Assembly (NCBI GenBank): GCA_012729015.1
Contig: JAAYDY010000052.1
Location: 1 to 64,000, forward strand
Direction: 5' to 3'
DNA length: 64,000 nt
From: Phycisphaerae bacterium
GTDB taxonomy: Bacteria; Planctomycetota; Phycisphaerae; FEN-1346; JAACEH01
The notes under the pieces are model-generated. The model was not told where the DNA came from and ran no database searches. It worked only from the letters and a program-made list of their open reading frames with translations. This document shows positions 8,891 to 17,638 of this stretch, in pieces; the stretch's first letter is position 1; each line of letters begins with the position of its first letter. Made by a program: the position numbers and the translations under genes.

Positions 8891-9085
8891 CCCGAGCACC
8901 GTCGAGGGGCAGCCACGCGTCTTTTCAGGTTCTTCGAGGACTTCCGGGAAGCGGTCGCCGACCCCTCTCCCTTGAGGGGAGAGGGTGGCCCGCAGGGCCG
9001 GGTGAGGGTGACGCGCGGAGAGAACGTTGCAACCTCGTAGCGTCTTCTCCGTTCGACCCTCACCGCCCTTCGACGGTGCTCGGGG
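8891..9085. repeat. ~195-bp long inverted repeat
   Basis: The outer arms are CCCGAGCACCGTCGAGGGG (8891-8909) and the near-exact reverse complement at 9066-9085. Inside, GTGAGGGTGACGCGCGGAGA (9002-9021) pairs imperfectly with 9047-9064, and 8963-8985 is a self-complementary CCCTCTCCC/GGGAGAGGG-type hairpin whose sequence recurs as a G/C-rich hairpin at 9091-9105. A fragment of the arm (CGAGCACCGTCGAGG) recurs near 63612, so the arm is dispersed. It could be a MITE-like or REP-like element; no flanking target duplication is evident. Confidence 0.55.
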
Positions 9086-9123
9086 CACCTCCCCCTGGAA
9101 GGGGGAGGGGTGAGTTCGGCATG

Positions 9124-9141
9124 TCGGGTCTGTTGACCCGA
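9124..9141. repeat. 18-bp palindromic element
   Basis: TCGGGTCTGTTGACCCGA has 7-bp arms around TGTT. Its exact reverse complement occurs at 31861-31878. Confidence 0.6.
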
Positions 9142-9192
9142 CCTACGGGCTTGCAGCCATGCGTCTTCTCATGGCCACGCAGCGATGTAGGG

Positions 9193-9247
9193 GCGGCTCG
9201 CGAGCCGCACTCGATGGGCATCATTCGGGCGGGGGCGGCCCCGCCCG
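9193..9247. repeat. Two adjacent GC palindromes
   Basis: GCGGCTCGCGAGCCGC (9193-9208) is a perfect 16-base palindrome. A second hairpin at 9226-9247 has 9-bp arms (CGGGCGGGG/CCCCGCCCG) and a 4-base loop. They lie just before the PHP-type gene and have no T-run, so they are not ordinary terminators. Confidence 0.5.
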
Positions 9248-9279
9248 TGTTTTTCGCAACGCTATGCAGGGAAGCGACC

Positions 9280-10161
9280 ATGGCCGTTCCACGTTACGAT
9301 TGCAGCGGGCAGTGGCTGAAGGGCAATACGCACATTCACAGCACGGCCTCCGACGGCGGCAAAACGCCGGTGGAGCTGGCGGCGATGTATGCCGCGGAAG
9401 GGTACGATTTCCTCGTGCGCGCCGACCATTGGGTGCCGTCGGATGCCGCCGCCGAGGGGCACAACTACCCGCTCCTGTGGCTCGACGGCGTCGAACTCGA
9501 CGGCCCCGACGAGTCGGGCTCGCGGTACCACGTCGTCTGCATCGGGCGGTTCACGGGCCTTGACCGCGAGATGGGGCTGGAGGCGGCCATGGGCGCCGCA
9601 CGCCGGCAGGGCGGCTACATCGTTCTGGCCCATCCGCACTGGATGGGCAACACGCACGAGGACGCCTTGCGGCACCAGTTCGACGCCGTGGAAATCTACA
9701 ACCACGTCTGTCGCTGGCTCAACGGCAAGAGCGACGGCACGTACCACTGGAACAAGATGCTGGAGGTGCGGCCGAACACGGTGGGCCTGGCTGTGGACGA
9801 TGCGCACATCCGGCCCGACCATCCAGGCTGGAACGGCGGATGGGTGATGGTCAACGTTCGGGAACCCTCCGCCGAGGCGATCATGGCGTCGCTACGCTCG
9901 GGCAACTTCTACTCGACCATGGGGCCGCAGTTCGAGGACATCCGCCTCCACGGCAATGCCGTGACGGTGCGGACGTCGCCGGTGCAGTTCGTGCGTCTGG
10001 CCGGCCGCGGGTGGGACGGTCTGCGCGTCGGGTCGTTCGATGCGACGAACCTGATAACCGAGGCGACGCTCGAAATCCCTGAGAAGTGGAAATACGCCTA
10101 CGTCGAGATTGAGGACGCCCAGGGGCGACGGGCGTGGACGAACACGCTGACTACCGCATGA
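9280..10161 (+). CDS. PHP-domain metal-dependent phosphoesterase-like hydrolase (CehA/McbA type)
   Basis: A 293-residue protein with the PHP metal-binding motif GNTHIHSTASDGG at residues 15-27, then RADHW, AHPHW and a C-terminal DDAHIRPDH, which together supply the His/Asp ligands of a multi-metal site. The last ~70 residues are a beta-rich tail. CehA/McbA relatives hydrolyse phosphoesters or carbamates; the substrate here is unknown. It has no signal peptide. ATG 9280 is chosen because AGGGAAG sits 5 bases upstream; the open frame beforehand runs through palindromic DNA. It overlaps the convergent FAD/FeS dehydrogenase gene by 11 bases. Confidence 0.78.
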   Translation: MAVPRYDCSGQWLKGNTHIHSTASDGGKTPVELAAMYAAEGYDFLVRADHWVPSDAAAEGHNYPLLWLDGVELDGPDESGSRYHVVCIGRFTGLDREMGLEAAMGAARRQGGYIVLAHPHWMGNTHEDALRHQFDAVEIYNHVCRWLNGKSDGTYHWNKMLEVRPNTVGLAVDDAHIRPDHPGWNGGWVMVNVREPSAEAIMASLRSGNFYSTMGPQFEDIRLHGNAVTVRTSPVQFVRLAGRGWDGLRVGSFDATNLITEATLEIPEKWKYAYVEIEDAQGRRAWTNTLTTA

Positions 10162-12997
10162 TTTCCGCCAGTACCTGCATGGGGTGATAGACGGTCAGGC
10201 CGGTGCCGGTCTCGATCTGGGTCTTGCACATGCCGCACGGCGTGACGACGGCCTCGACCTCCGCCGCCTTCAGCCGAGCGAACACGTCCTCGGCAATCTT
10301 CAGGCTGATGGCGTGGTTGCGGTCCTTCATGCCGAAGGTGCCGCCCATGCCGCAACAGGTGGTGTTGACCAGGGCGAACCGCATTCCCCCGGCTCGCTGG
10401 AGCATCTCTTGCGGCACGAGCCCCTCGCCCATGGCCCGCAGGTGGCACGGGGCATGGTAGGCCAGCCGCTTGCCGGCGAAGGCGTGGCCGGTTCGCGGCA
10501 GGTCGTCGCGCTGGGCCAACAATCGGGCCACGTAAGCGTTGGCATCGTACACGCGCGCCGCAACGGCCTTCGCCGCCTCGGTGCCGAGCGCTTCAGGGTA
10601 GTCTTCCTTGAGCGACAGCACGCAGCTCGGGCACCCGCTGACGATGTCGTACCCGGCCTCCACGAGCGGCGCTAGCACGTCGGCGTTGAATCGCATGTCC
10701 TTCAGCGCGGCCTCTTTCATGCCCGAGGTGTAGGCCGGCAGGCCGCAGCACCGCTGGTGCGGCAGGATCACCTCACAGTCCAGGGCCCCGAGCACGTCGA
10801 TCAGCGCGCGGCCACTCGCCGGATCGTTGAACAGGCCGAAGCAGCCGGCGAACAGGGCCACCCTGTGCCGCGGTTCGGGCGGCGAGGGCAGGGGATACTT
10901 GTCCAGGCTCGGTCTGCCGAACGGCGGGATGGGGCGGTCAGCCACGCCGGCCAGGCGGCGGTTCATGCGGCGAACGACGGACAGGCCGGCGATGCGGTTG
11001 CTCAGCGGCGCGGTCAGGCTGCCCAGGCGGCCGGCCAGATGAGCGTGGGCGAACATGCGGTCGGCCAGGGTGGGCCCGTCGCGGTCCATCCGTAGCGTCT
11101 TCTCGGCAAGCATCAACGCGGGCGTATCGACGCCGCTCGGGCACTCGACCAGACACGTCTTGCAGTTGTAGCACAGGTCGGCGGCCGCGCGCAACTCGTC
11201 GCCGAGGGCGATGTCGGCGAAGTCCAGCTCGCCGGCCACGGCCGCCTTGAGCAGGTTGATCTTCGCTCGCGGTCCGGCCCACAGGTCGCTGGTGGCCTTG
11301 TACGTCGGGCAATGGGCCAGGCACGTGCCGCAACCGTGGCACCGCTCGATCGCCTCGCGCAGCGACTCGGTGTCGAAGCGGCTGCCGGTCGGCACGACGC
11401 GCCGCGGCGACTCGTACTTCAGGTGCTCGGTGTCCAGTTCCGTGCGGTCGGTGACGACGTTCTCGGGGGCCAGGATGCCGTCGGGATCCCAGATGCGTTT
11501 GATCTGCCGCATGACGTCGTAGAGGGGGCCGAACTGCCGCCGCAGGTACGCGCTGCGGACGCGGCCGTCGCCGTGTTCGCCGCTGAGGGTGCCGCCCACG
11601 TGCAGGACGAGGTCGGCTGCCTCGTCGGCCATGCGGCGCATCTTCTCCACGTCGTCGCGCGTGTGCAGATCGAGAATCGGCCGCACGTGCAGGTTGGCGT
11701 CGCCGGCGTGGCCGTACATGGCGGCCTCGACACCGTGGCGGCGGAAGATGTCCCACAGGCCGTGGATGTACTCGGCCAGCCGCTCCGGCGGCACCACGCT
11801 GTCTTCGATGAACGGAATGATGCGTCGCGGCGGCGGCAACTTGTTCAGAATCGGCAGCGCCGCCTTGCGCAGCTTCCAGAGCAGGGCCTGCTCGGCCGGG
11901 TCGTAGGCCTCGCGCGACGCCACGGCCAGGCCCAACTCGTCGGTGAGCCGCGTGATCATCGTCCGCATCGCGTCGCGGTTCTCGTTCATGGTCGGCCGCA
12001 CGAACTCGACCAGCAGCACGGCTTCGATACCGTCGGGCAGATAGGCCGGGTCGAGCACGTTCTCTCGGCGCAGAATGTCGAGGAAGTGCTTCTCCATGAA
12101 CTCCACGGCGATGGGATCGAACGCGAGGATCTCCTGCACGGCGGCGCCGGCCTGCTCCATGGTCTGGAAGTACAGGGCGGCGGTGGCCGGCGGGGGAAGC
12201 AGGTCGCTCAGGGCGATCTCGACGTCGGTTACGACGGCCAGGCTGCCTTCACTGCCGACAATCAGCCGCGTCAGGTCCACCAGGCCGTCGTGAAACACCG
12301 AGAAAAGGTCGTACCCGGCGGTGCTCTTCTCCATCAGCGGCCGCTTCCGGGCGATCAGCACCTCGTTGTCGCGCAGCACGCGGAGCGTCTCGCGCACCAC
12401 GCGTCCGAGCGTCCCCGGGGCGTTGGTCATGGCGGCCAGCTCCGGGCTGCCCTCGGCCCCCGGGCGCAGCCACGCCACGGTGCCGTCGCTCAGGACCAGC
12501 TCCAGCCCGCGCACGTGCTGCTTCGTCGAGCCGACCTTGAAGGCCCGCAGGCCGCCGGCGTTGTTGGCCACGTTGCCGCCGAGGGAGCACATGGCTTCGC
12601 TGGCGGGATCCTGCGGCACGCGCTTGCCCAGCGGCCGCAACTGCTCGTTCACGCGACCCAGGATGGCCCCGGGCTGCACGCGAAGCAGGTTCTCCGCGGC
12701 GCGAACCTCTTCGATCCGGTTCATGTGCCGCGTGAAATCCAGGATCAGGCCCTCGCCGAGGACCTGGCCCGACAGACCGGTGCCTGCGCCGCGAGCGATC
12801 ACCGGCAATCCGTGCTGCCGGCCGTAGCGGACCGCCGTCGCCACGTCGGCGGCCGATCTCGGCAGCACGACCGCCAACGGGCGAATCTTGTAGATGCACG
12901 CGGCCGTGGAATACGCTACCCGGGCGGCGAGGCTCGCCAGGCAGTCGCCCTCGATCTGCGGGCCAAGCTCTTGCTGAATCTGCTGCGGACTCTTCAC
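10151..12997 (-). CDS. Fused FAD-linked dehydrogenase and FeS/CCG-domain protein (GlcD-GlcF type)
   Basis: A 948-residue fusion. Residues ~35-215 are a VAO/PCMH FAD-binding domain (RGAGTGLSGQ, LGGNVANNAGG); ~215-480 the FAD-oxidase C domain with YGHAGDANLHVRP and SGEHGDG. CHGCGTCLAHCP (~553) and CYNCKTCLVECP (~608) bind two [4Fe-4S] clusters. Two CCG domains follow (QRCCG, ~750; TTCCGMGG, ~878). Family relatives oxidise D-lactate, glycolate or D-2-hydroxyglutarate and pass electrons to quinone or another carrier. GTG 12997 has AGGA 6 bases upstream. Which 2-hydroxyacid is used cannot be read from the sequence. Confidence 0.88.
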   Translation of the reverse strand: MKSPQQIQQELGPQIEGDCLASLAARVAYSTAACIYKIRPLAVVLPRSAADVATAVRYGRQHGLPVIARGAGTGLSGQVLGEGLILDFTRHMNRIEEVRAAENLLRVQPGAILGRVNEQLRPLGKRVPQDPASEAMCSLGGNVANNAGGLRAFKVGSTKQHVRGLELVLSDGTVAWLRPGAEGSPELAAMTNAPGTLGRVVRETLRVLRDNEVLIARKRPLMEKSTAGYDLFSVFHDGLVDLTRLIVGSEGSLAVVTDVEIALSDLLPPPATAALYFQTMEQAGAAVQEILAFDPIAVEFMEKHFLDILRRENVLDPAYLPDGIEAVLLVEFVRPTMNENRDAMRTMITRLTDELGLAVASREAYDPAEQALLWKLRKAALPILNKLPPPRRIIPFIEDSVVPPERLAEYIHGLWDIFRRHGVEAAMYGHAGDANLHVRPILDLHTRDDVEKMRRMADEAADLVLHVGGTLSGEHGDGRVRSAYLRRQFGPLYDVMRQIKRIWDPDGILAPENVVTDRTELDTEHLKYESPRRVVPTGSRFDTESLREAIERCHGCGTCLAHCPTYKATSDLWAGPRAKINLLKAAVAGELDFADIALGDELRAAADLCYNCKTCLVECPSGVDTPALMLAEKTLRMDRDGPTLADRMFAHAHLAGRLGSLTAPLSNRIAGLSVVRRMNRRLAGVADRPIPPFGRPSLDKYPLPSPPEPRHRVALFAGCFGLFNDPASGRALIDVLGALDCEVILPHQRCCGLPAYTSGMKEAALKDMRFNADVLAPLVEAGYDIVSGCPSCVLSLKEDYPEALGTEAAKAVAARVYDANAYVARLLAQRDDLPRTGHAFAGKRLAYHAPCHLRAMGEGLVPQEMLQRAGGMRFALVNTTCCGMGGTFGMKDRNHAISLKIAEDVFARLKAAEVEAVVTPCGMCKTQIETGTGLTVYHPMQVLAEIMR

Positions 12998-13090
12998 TGC
13001 CGTTCCTGTCGCGGTTGATTTCCTGCGTCATCGTCCGTACACTGGATTGTCCTATTGTACGCCGCCACGGTAGAAAGGCCAGAGGAGTTC

Positions 13091-14152
13091 ATGGACCGCA
13101 AGGATATCCGCATTATCGGCCTGCTGTCGGGGGGGCTCGACAGCGCCCTGTCACTGGCCTCGATGCACCGGCTGGGCTACGACATTGTCGTGTACCACTT
13201 CGAGAACGGGTTCCATGCCGCGCCCGCGCCGGGCGAGGCCACGCCCCTGGCCCTTCAGACGGCCGAACGGCTGGGCGTCCCTGTCCGCTTCGTGGACAAC
13301 TCGCGCGAGATGATTCAGGTGGTCATGCACCCGGAGCATGGGTACGGCTCGCGGGTCAACCCGTGCATCGATTGCCGTATCCTGATGTTCCGCATGACCC
13401 GGCAACTCATGGCCGAGGAGCGGGCCCGGTTCGTCTTCACCGGCGAGGTGGTCGGTCAGCGGCCCATGTCGCAGCGACGGCAGATCATGAACCTCATCGA
13501 TCGTGAGTCGGGGATGGAGGGCCTCGTGGTGCGTCCGCTGTGTGGGCGTCTGATGCCCGAGACGCTGGCCGAGCGGGAGGGCTGGATTCGCCGCGAGGAA
13601 CTGCTGGACATTCAGGGGCGCGGCCGCAAACGCCAGATCGCGATGGCCGAGGAACTGGGCATCGGGCGGTACGAGATGCCCGCGGGCGGGTGCCTGCTGA
13701 CCGATGCCGGGTTCGAGATTCGCCTGCGCGACCTGTTGCGGTTCGGCGAGCCGACGGCGCAGGAGATTCAATTGCTGAAACTGGGTCGGCATTTCCGCAT
13801 CGATCCAGGTCACAAGGCTGTTCTGGGCCGCGATGCCGCCGATTGTGCGGCCCTGGAGGCGTTGCTCGGCCCGGACGACCTGCGATTTGACGCACGCGAC
13901 ATGCCCGGGCCGCATGCGACGCTGCGCGGCGAGGCATCGCCCGAGGCCGTGCGCCAGGTGGCGCAACTCGTTTTGCGCTATGCCAAGGCCGATCCGCAGC
14001 GCGAGCACGTGGTTGCCGTTCGCCGTGGCGCCGCCGACGCAGCGGCGACCGTGGAGCAGGTGAGCGTGCGGCCGATGGACGAGGAGCAGTCGTGGTTCAT
14101 GCTCGTGGCCGCCGAGGGCCGCTGCGGCGGCTACGGCGGGGAGGCGACCTGA
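13091..14152 (+). CDS. ThiI/MnmA-like PP-loop sulfurtransferase
   Basis: A 353-residue ATP-pyrophosphatase. The PP-loop LLSGGLDSALSL is at residues ~11-22; NPCIDCRILMFR supplies a CxxC pair; TGEVVGQRPMSQRR and PAGGCLLTD (a further Cys) are typical of the ThiI-like group with an RNA-binding-type C terminus found in anaerobes. It probably activates a tRNA base (or another acceptor) by adenylation before sulfur transfer. ATG 13091 has AGGAG 3 bases upstream. One base separates its stop from larE, so the two sulfur enzymes are cotranscribed. It lacks the THUMP domain of classical ThiI. Confidence 0.8.
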   Translation: MDRKDIRIIGLLSGGLDSALSLASMHRLGYDIVVYHFENGFHAAPAPGEATPLALQTAERLGVPVRFVDNSREMIQVVMHPEHGYGSRVNPCIDCRILMFRMTRQLMAEERARFVFTGEVVGQRPMSQRRQIMNLIDRESGMEGLVVRPLCGRLMPETLAEREGWIRREELLDIQGRGRKRQIAMAEELGIGRYEMPAGGCLLTDAGFEIRLRDLLRFGEPTAQEIQLLKLGRHFRIDPGHKAVLGRDAADCAALEALLGPDDLRFDARDMPGPHATLRGEASPEAVRQVAQLVLRYAKADPQREHVVAVRRGAADAAATVEQVSVRPMDEEQSWFMLVAAEGRCGGYGGEAT

Positions 14153-14153
14153 C

Positions 14154-14990
14154 ATGGCCGACGCCGCATTCCGCGAGCATTCGAAGTTCCGGCGACTGGC
14201 CGACGCCCTGCGGTCCATGGAGCGTGTGGCCGTGGCCTTCTCCGGCGGCGTGGACTCGACGTTCCTGGCCGCCGCGGCACGCGAAGTGCTGGGCGCCGGG
14301 CAGGTTCTGCTCCTGACGGCCGAGAGCGAGTCCTTCGGCTCGCGCGAACGCGCCGAGAGCCGCGACCTGGCCGAACGGCTGGGGCTGTCGCACCTGGTGA
14401 TCCGCACGAACGAACTGGAACTGCCGGCCTTCCGAGAGAATCCGCCCGATCGGTGCTACCACTGCAAGAAGCTGCTCTTCGCGCGGATGGGCGAGGCGGC
14501 TGCCGCGCGCGGCGACTATGTGTTGTGCGACGGCGCCAACGCCGACGACGCCGGCGATTACCGCCCCGGCCGCCGCGCGACGCGGGAACTCGGCGTGCGA
14601 AGCCCCCTGGAGGAAGTCAGCCTGACGAAGCAGGACATCCGCGAGCTGTCGCACGCGATGGGGCTGCCCACGTGGGACAAGCCGTCGTACGCCTGCCTGG
14701 CCAGCCGGTTCCCCTACGGCACGGCGATTACGCGCGACGCCCTGGCTCGCGTCGGCGCGTGCGAGGAAGAACTCCGCGCGATGGGCTTTGAGGGGTGTCG
14801 CGTGCGGCACCACGGCCCCGTCGCCCGCATCGAAGTGCCGCCGAACCGCATTGCCGACGCAGCCGCCCCGGACGCCCGCCGCCGCATTGTCGAGCGGTTC
14901 AAGGCCCTCGGCTACGCCTATGTCGCCCTGGACCTCGAAGGCTACCGCACCGGCAGCATGAACGAGGTGCTTCCCGATGATTCGCGATGA
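14154..14990 (+). CDS. larE: LarE-type sacrificial sulfur transferase (nickel-pincer cofactor synthesis)
   Basis: A 278-residue PP-loop enzyme. AFSGGVDSTFLAAA is at residues 28-41, CYHCKK at 101-106, and PSYACLASRFPYG at 177-189 contains Cys181, the position of the sulfur donor in sacrificial LarE enzymes. It adenylates pyridinium-3,5-biscarboxylate mononucleotide and donates its own Cys sulfur, giving the cofactor of lactate racemase LarA and related enzymes. No LarA, LarB or LarC gene is in the window. It directly follows the ThiI-like gene by 1 base. The 2-hydroxyacid dehydrogenases at 10.2-13 kb and 35-38 kb make a lactate link plausible but unproven. Confidence 0.88.
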   Translation: MADAAFREHSKFRRLADALRSMERVAVAFSGGVDSTFLAAAAREVLGAGQVLLLTAESESFGSRERAESRDLAERLGLSHLVIRTNELELPAFRENPPDRCYHCKKLLFARMGEAAAARGDYVLCDGANADDAGDYRPGRRATRELGVRSPLEEVSLTKQDIRELSHAMGLPTWDKPSYACLASRFPYGTAITRDALARVGACEEELRAMGFEGCRVRHHGPVARIEVPPNRIADAAAPDARRRIVERFKALGYAYVALDLEGYRTGSMNEVLPDDSR

Positions 14991-14996
14991 GGCATC

Positions 14997-17516
14997 TCAC
15001 GGCGGGTCGCACGCCGGCACGAATGGCTCCACGCGCACCGCCTCGCCGCCCAGCCACACGCTCACCGCCCCGTCGCGGTACGTCTTGTAGAGGCGGACGC
15101 CGTCGGGCCAGGCGAACCCCCCGCGGCGGCTGACGTCGCGATAGCGGCCAACGCTCATCACGGCCGAGGTCACGCCGCTGGACTCCAGGAACCGAAGAAC
15201 CTCCTCGCTTCGTTCGCCGTGGTGCGGCAGCAGCAGCGCGTCACACCGCACGTCCTGTTCGCCGGTCATGGCCGCCAGGCGGTCGGGCGTCGCGTCACCC
15301 GTCAGGATCATGCTGCGGCCCATGAAGGCGACCCTCAGCACCACGCTCGATGCGTTCGTGTCGGCCGACGCGGGCAGATCGGTCGGCGGGCCCAGGACCG
15401 TGATCGATACGCCGTCGGGCGAGGGCAGGGCATCGCCCGCTGCAATACGGATCACCTCCAGCCCGGCCGACGCCAGGTACTCCAGGGCCCGGTCGTCGTA
15501 GCCCTTCTCCTCGGTCTCGAACCCGTAGCCGAGAAACACTCGCCGGCAGCGAATCCGCTGGAGCACCGCCGGCAGATCCTTGATATGGTCGGCGTCGGCA
15601 TGGGTCAGCACGACGCCGTCCAGCCGCCCGACACCCAGCTTCCAGAGCGCCGGCACGACCACCGTTTCGCCGGTCCGCTCGGCCAGCAGGCTGCTGCCAC
15701 AGTCCACCAGCAGGGCATACCCGCGAGGTCCCTGAACCAGAACGGTGTTGCCGCTGCCGACGGCCAGCGTAGTGATACGCACCTGGTCCGCCGGGCCGCG
15801 AGGAATGCCCAGGGCAACGTACGCCGCCGCCAGGACGACGGTCGCCGAGACCACCTGCCACCGGGCCACGCGCAGTCGCCGGCGCGCGGTCCAGACCAGG
15901 ACGAGCCCCAGCGTCATGACCGCCCAGGGACAGCCGAACTCGCGGATGTAGGCGTGTCCGTACGGCGCCTGGGCCAGCAGGCCGATGGTCGATTCGAGCA
16001 GCCGACTGATGGCCTCAATCGCGGCATCCAGGAAGCCGACCGGTCCGCCGGCCGCCAGTCCGACGGCGGCCGTGACCGCGCCGAGCAGAAGCAGCACGAA
16101 GACCATCGGCAACACGACAATCGTTCCCAGCACGCCGATCGGAGCCACGAGGTGGAAGTGGCTGGCGGCCACCGGCGTCGAGACAGCCCAGGCCGTCAGG
16201 CCCACCGACACGATCTGCATCAGGTGCCGCTTGAGCCGCCACCCGAAGCGGCCCAGCGGCGTGCGTTCCTTCAGCCGTTCCCAGTCGGCCACCGGGAACA
16301 GCCGCTCGTGGACTCGCGGGTAAACCACGATCAGGGCGAGCGCGACGAGAAACGAGAGTTGGAAGCCGCTCTGGAGCAGGTCGCTCGGGTTCAGCAGCAG
16401 GACGACCAGGACCGCCGCGGCCAGGGTGTTCAGGAGGTCGCGGCGGCGTCCCAGCAGCGTTGCACCGCACAGCAGCATGAAGAACACGCCGGCCCGGACG
16501 ACGCTGGGCCGCAGTTCCGTGGCCAGGGCGTACAGAACGATGAAGGCCATCAGGACGACGGCGCGCCCTCGCGGTCCGACCATCACGAGCCGCAGCAGCC
16601 GCAGGAGCAGCCCCGACAGCAGGGCCACGTGGAGGCCGCTGACGGCCAGGTAGTGCAGCACGCCGGCGCGGATGAAGGCCTGTTCGTCGGCATCCGTCAG
16701 TCCGGTGCGGTCGCCCAGGAGCAGGGCGGGGATGACACGTGCGGCCGCACCGGTGTCGTCGGGCATCGCGCCGCGAATCCGGGCGCGAATCGTCCCGATC
16801 CATCCATAGGGGTCCCAGGCCGGCGCCCGGCGCCAGGCCACCGCCTCCCAGAACTTGGTGCCGAGCCGCCCGTGGATGCCGCGCGACGCGTAGACCTGCC
16901 GGATATCCGCCTGTCCCGGGTTCAGCGGCGCGTCCCACGGCCGCAGTAGCCCGATCACAGTCAAGCGGTCGCCGGTGCGTGGCGGGTCGGTCCCGGCGGC
17001 GGCCAACGGCTGAGCCACAGTCACGCGAAGACGCCCATCGACCGCCTCGCGCCGCCCCTGGACGGTGACGGCCGTCGCGCGAACGAGCATTCCCGTGTGG
17101 CCGGTGGCCTCGTCATCCTGGAGCAACAGCGGATTGTCCGGCCGCCGCGAAGGCCGCGGACTCTCCAGCAGGACCCCTTCGACCGTCGCCAAGCGTCCCT
17201 CAGGCAGGGCCATGCGGCTGATGTCGCGCGGGCCGACCTGTGTCCGCACCCGCAGCCACCCGGCTCCCAGGCAGACCCAGAAAACCATTGCCGCCGCAAG
17301 AAAGGTCCGCGGCCTGACGTTCCGCCAACGCATCGCGACCGCCATGGCGACAACCGCGGCGCCGGCCACGGCCAGCGGAATCCACGCCTCGCCGCCCAAT
17401 CCGTGTCCCAGCAGGATGCCCGCGCTCATGGCAATGGCCGGCGCGAGCAGCGGCCGAGGCGGCGATGGCGTCGCGGCATCGGTGGACGGCCCGTCGGGCT
17501 GCGATATGGCATTCAT
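14997..17516 (-). CDS. comEC: ComEC/Rec2-family DNA-uptake membrane protein
   Basis: An 839-residue inner-membrane protein. The N-terminal third has two or three helices; residues ~220-500 form the ComEC competence domain (HYLAVSGLHVALLSGLLL, ELRPSVVRAGVFF) with multiple helices; the C-terminal ~270 residues are a metallo-beta-lactamase-like domain with LTHADADHIKDLP and a late LLPHHGERSEEVL. It is predicted to form the channel for single-stranded DNA during transformation. The ATG at 17516 is preferred because AGGTGGG lies 8 bases upstream; another ATG 30 bases earlier lacks a site. It converges on larE with a 6-base gap. No pilus genes are visible here. Confidence 0.9.
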   Translation of the reverse strand: MNAISQPDGPSTDAATPSPPRPLLAPAIAMSAGILLGHGLGGEAWIPLAVAGAAVVAMAVAMRWRNVRPRTFLAAAMVFWVCLGAGWLRVRTQVGPRDISRMALPEGRLATVEGVLLESPRPSRRPDNPLLLQDDEATGHTGMLVRATAVTVQGRREAVDGRLRVTVAQPLAAAGTDPPRTGDRLTVIGLLRPWDAPLNPGQADIRQVYASRGIHGRLGTKFWEAVAWRRAPAWDPYGWIGTIRARIRGAMPDDTGAAARVIPALLLGDRTGLTDADEQAFIRAGVLHYLAVSGLHVALLSGLLLRLLRLVMVGPRGRAVVLMAFIVLYALATELRPSVVRAGVFFMLLCGATLLGRRRDLLNTLAAAVLVVLLLNPSDLLQSGFQLSFLVALALIVVYPRVHERLFPVADWERLKERTPLGRFGWRLKRHLMQIVSVGLTAWAVSTPVAASHFHLVAPIGVLGTIVVLPMVFVLLLLGAVTAAVGLAAGGPVGFLDAAIEAISRLLESTIGLLAQAPYGHAYIREFGCPWAVMTLGLVLVWTARRRLRVARWQVVSATVVLAAAYVALGIPRGPADQVRITTLAVGSGNTVLVQGPRGYALLVDCGSSLLAERTGETVVVPALWKLGVGRLDGVVLTHADADHIKDLPAVLQRIRCRRVFLGYGFETEEKGYDDRALEYLASAGLEVIRIAAGDALPSPDGVSITVLGPPTDLPASADTNASSVVLRVAFMGRSMILTGDATPDRLAAMTGEQDVRCDALLLPHHGERSEEVLRFLESSGVTSAVMSVGRYRDVSRRGGFAWPDGVRLYKTYRDGAVSVWLGGEAVRVEPFVPACDPP

Positions 17517-17602
17517 GCGGATGGTCCCACCTGTGAACATTCCCATGGTAATCGTTGCCCGCTGCGATGCAAGGCCCGGGTGGGGAACGACGGGGCTTTT
17601 GC

Positions 17603-17631
17603 TTGCCGCTGCTGCGGAGCGCGCGTATCAT
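17603..17631 (+). promoter_or_regulatory. Promoter giving a leaderless message for the membrane glycosyltransferase
   Basis: TTGCCG, 17-base spacer, TATCAT. The -10 box overlaps one possible ATG (17630) and ends 7 bases before the ATG at 17639, so transcription would begin at or one base before that start codon. Confidence 0.4.
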
Positions 17632-17638
17632 GTGCGGC

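Larger units (their letters stand above)
8827..9279. other. Palindrome-rich intergenic spacer
   Basis: 453 bases without a gene, made of nested inverted repeats and short palindromes that are listed separately. In-frame openings exist but have no ribosome binding site and no domain. Confidence 0.6.

Noticed and set aside
7081..9063. Long minus-strand frame across the phosphohexomutase
   Set aside because: Opposite a gene with all catalytic motifs; no domain in the antisense translation.
9091..9105. Intrinsic terminator
   Set aside because: The hairpin is followed by AGGGGTGAG rather than a T-run.
13055..13090. TTG start for the ThiI-like gene
   Set aside because: The ATG at 13091 has AGGAG close upstream and fits the family's N terminus.
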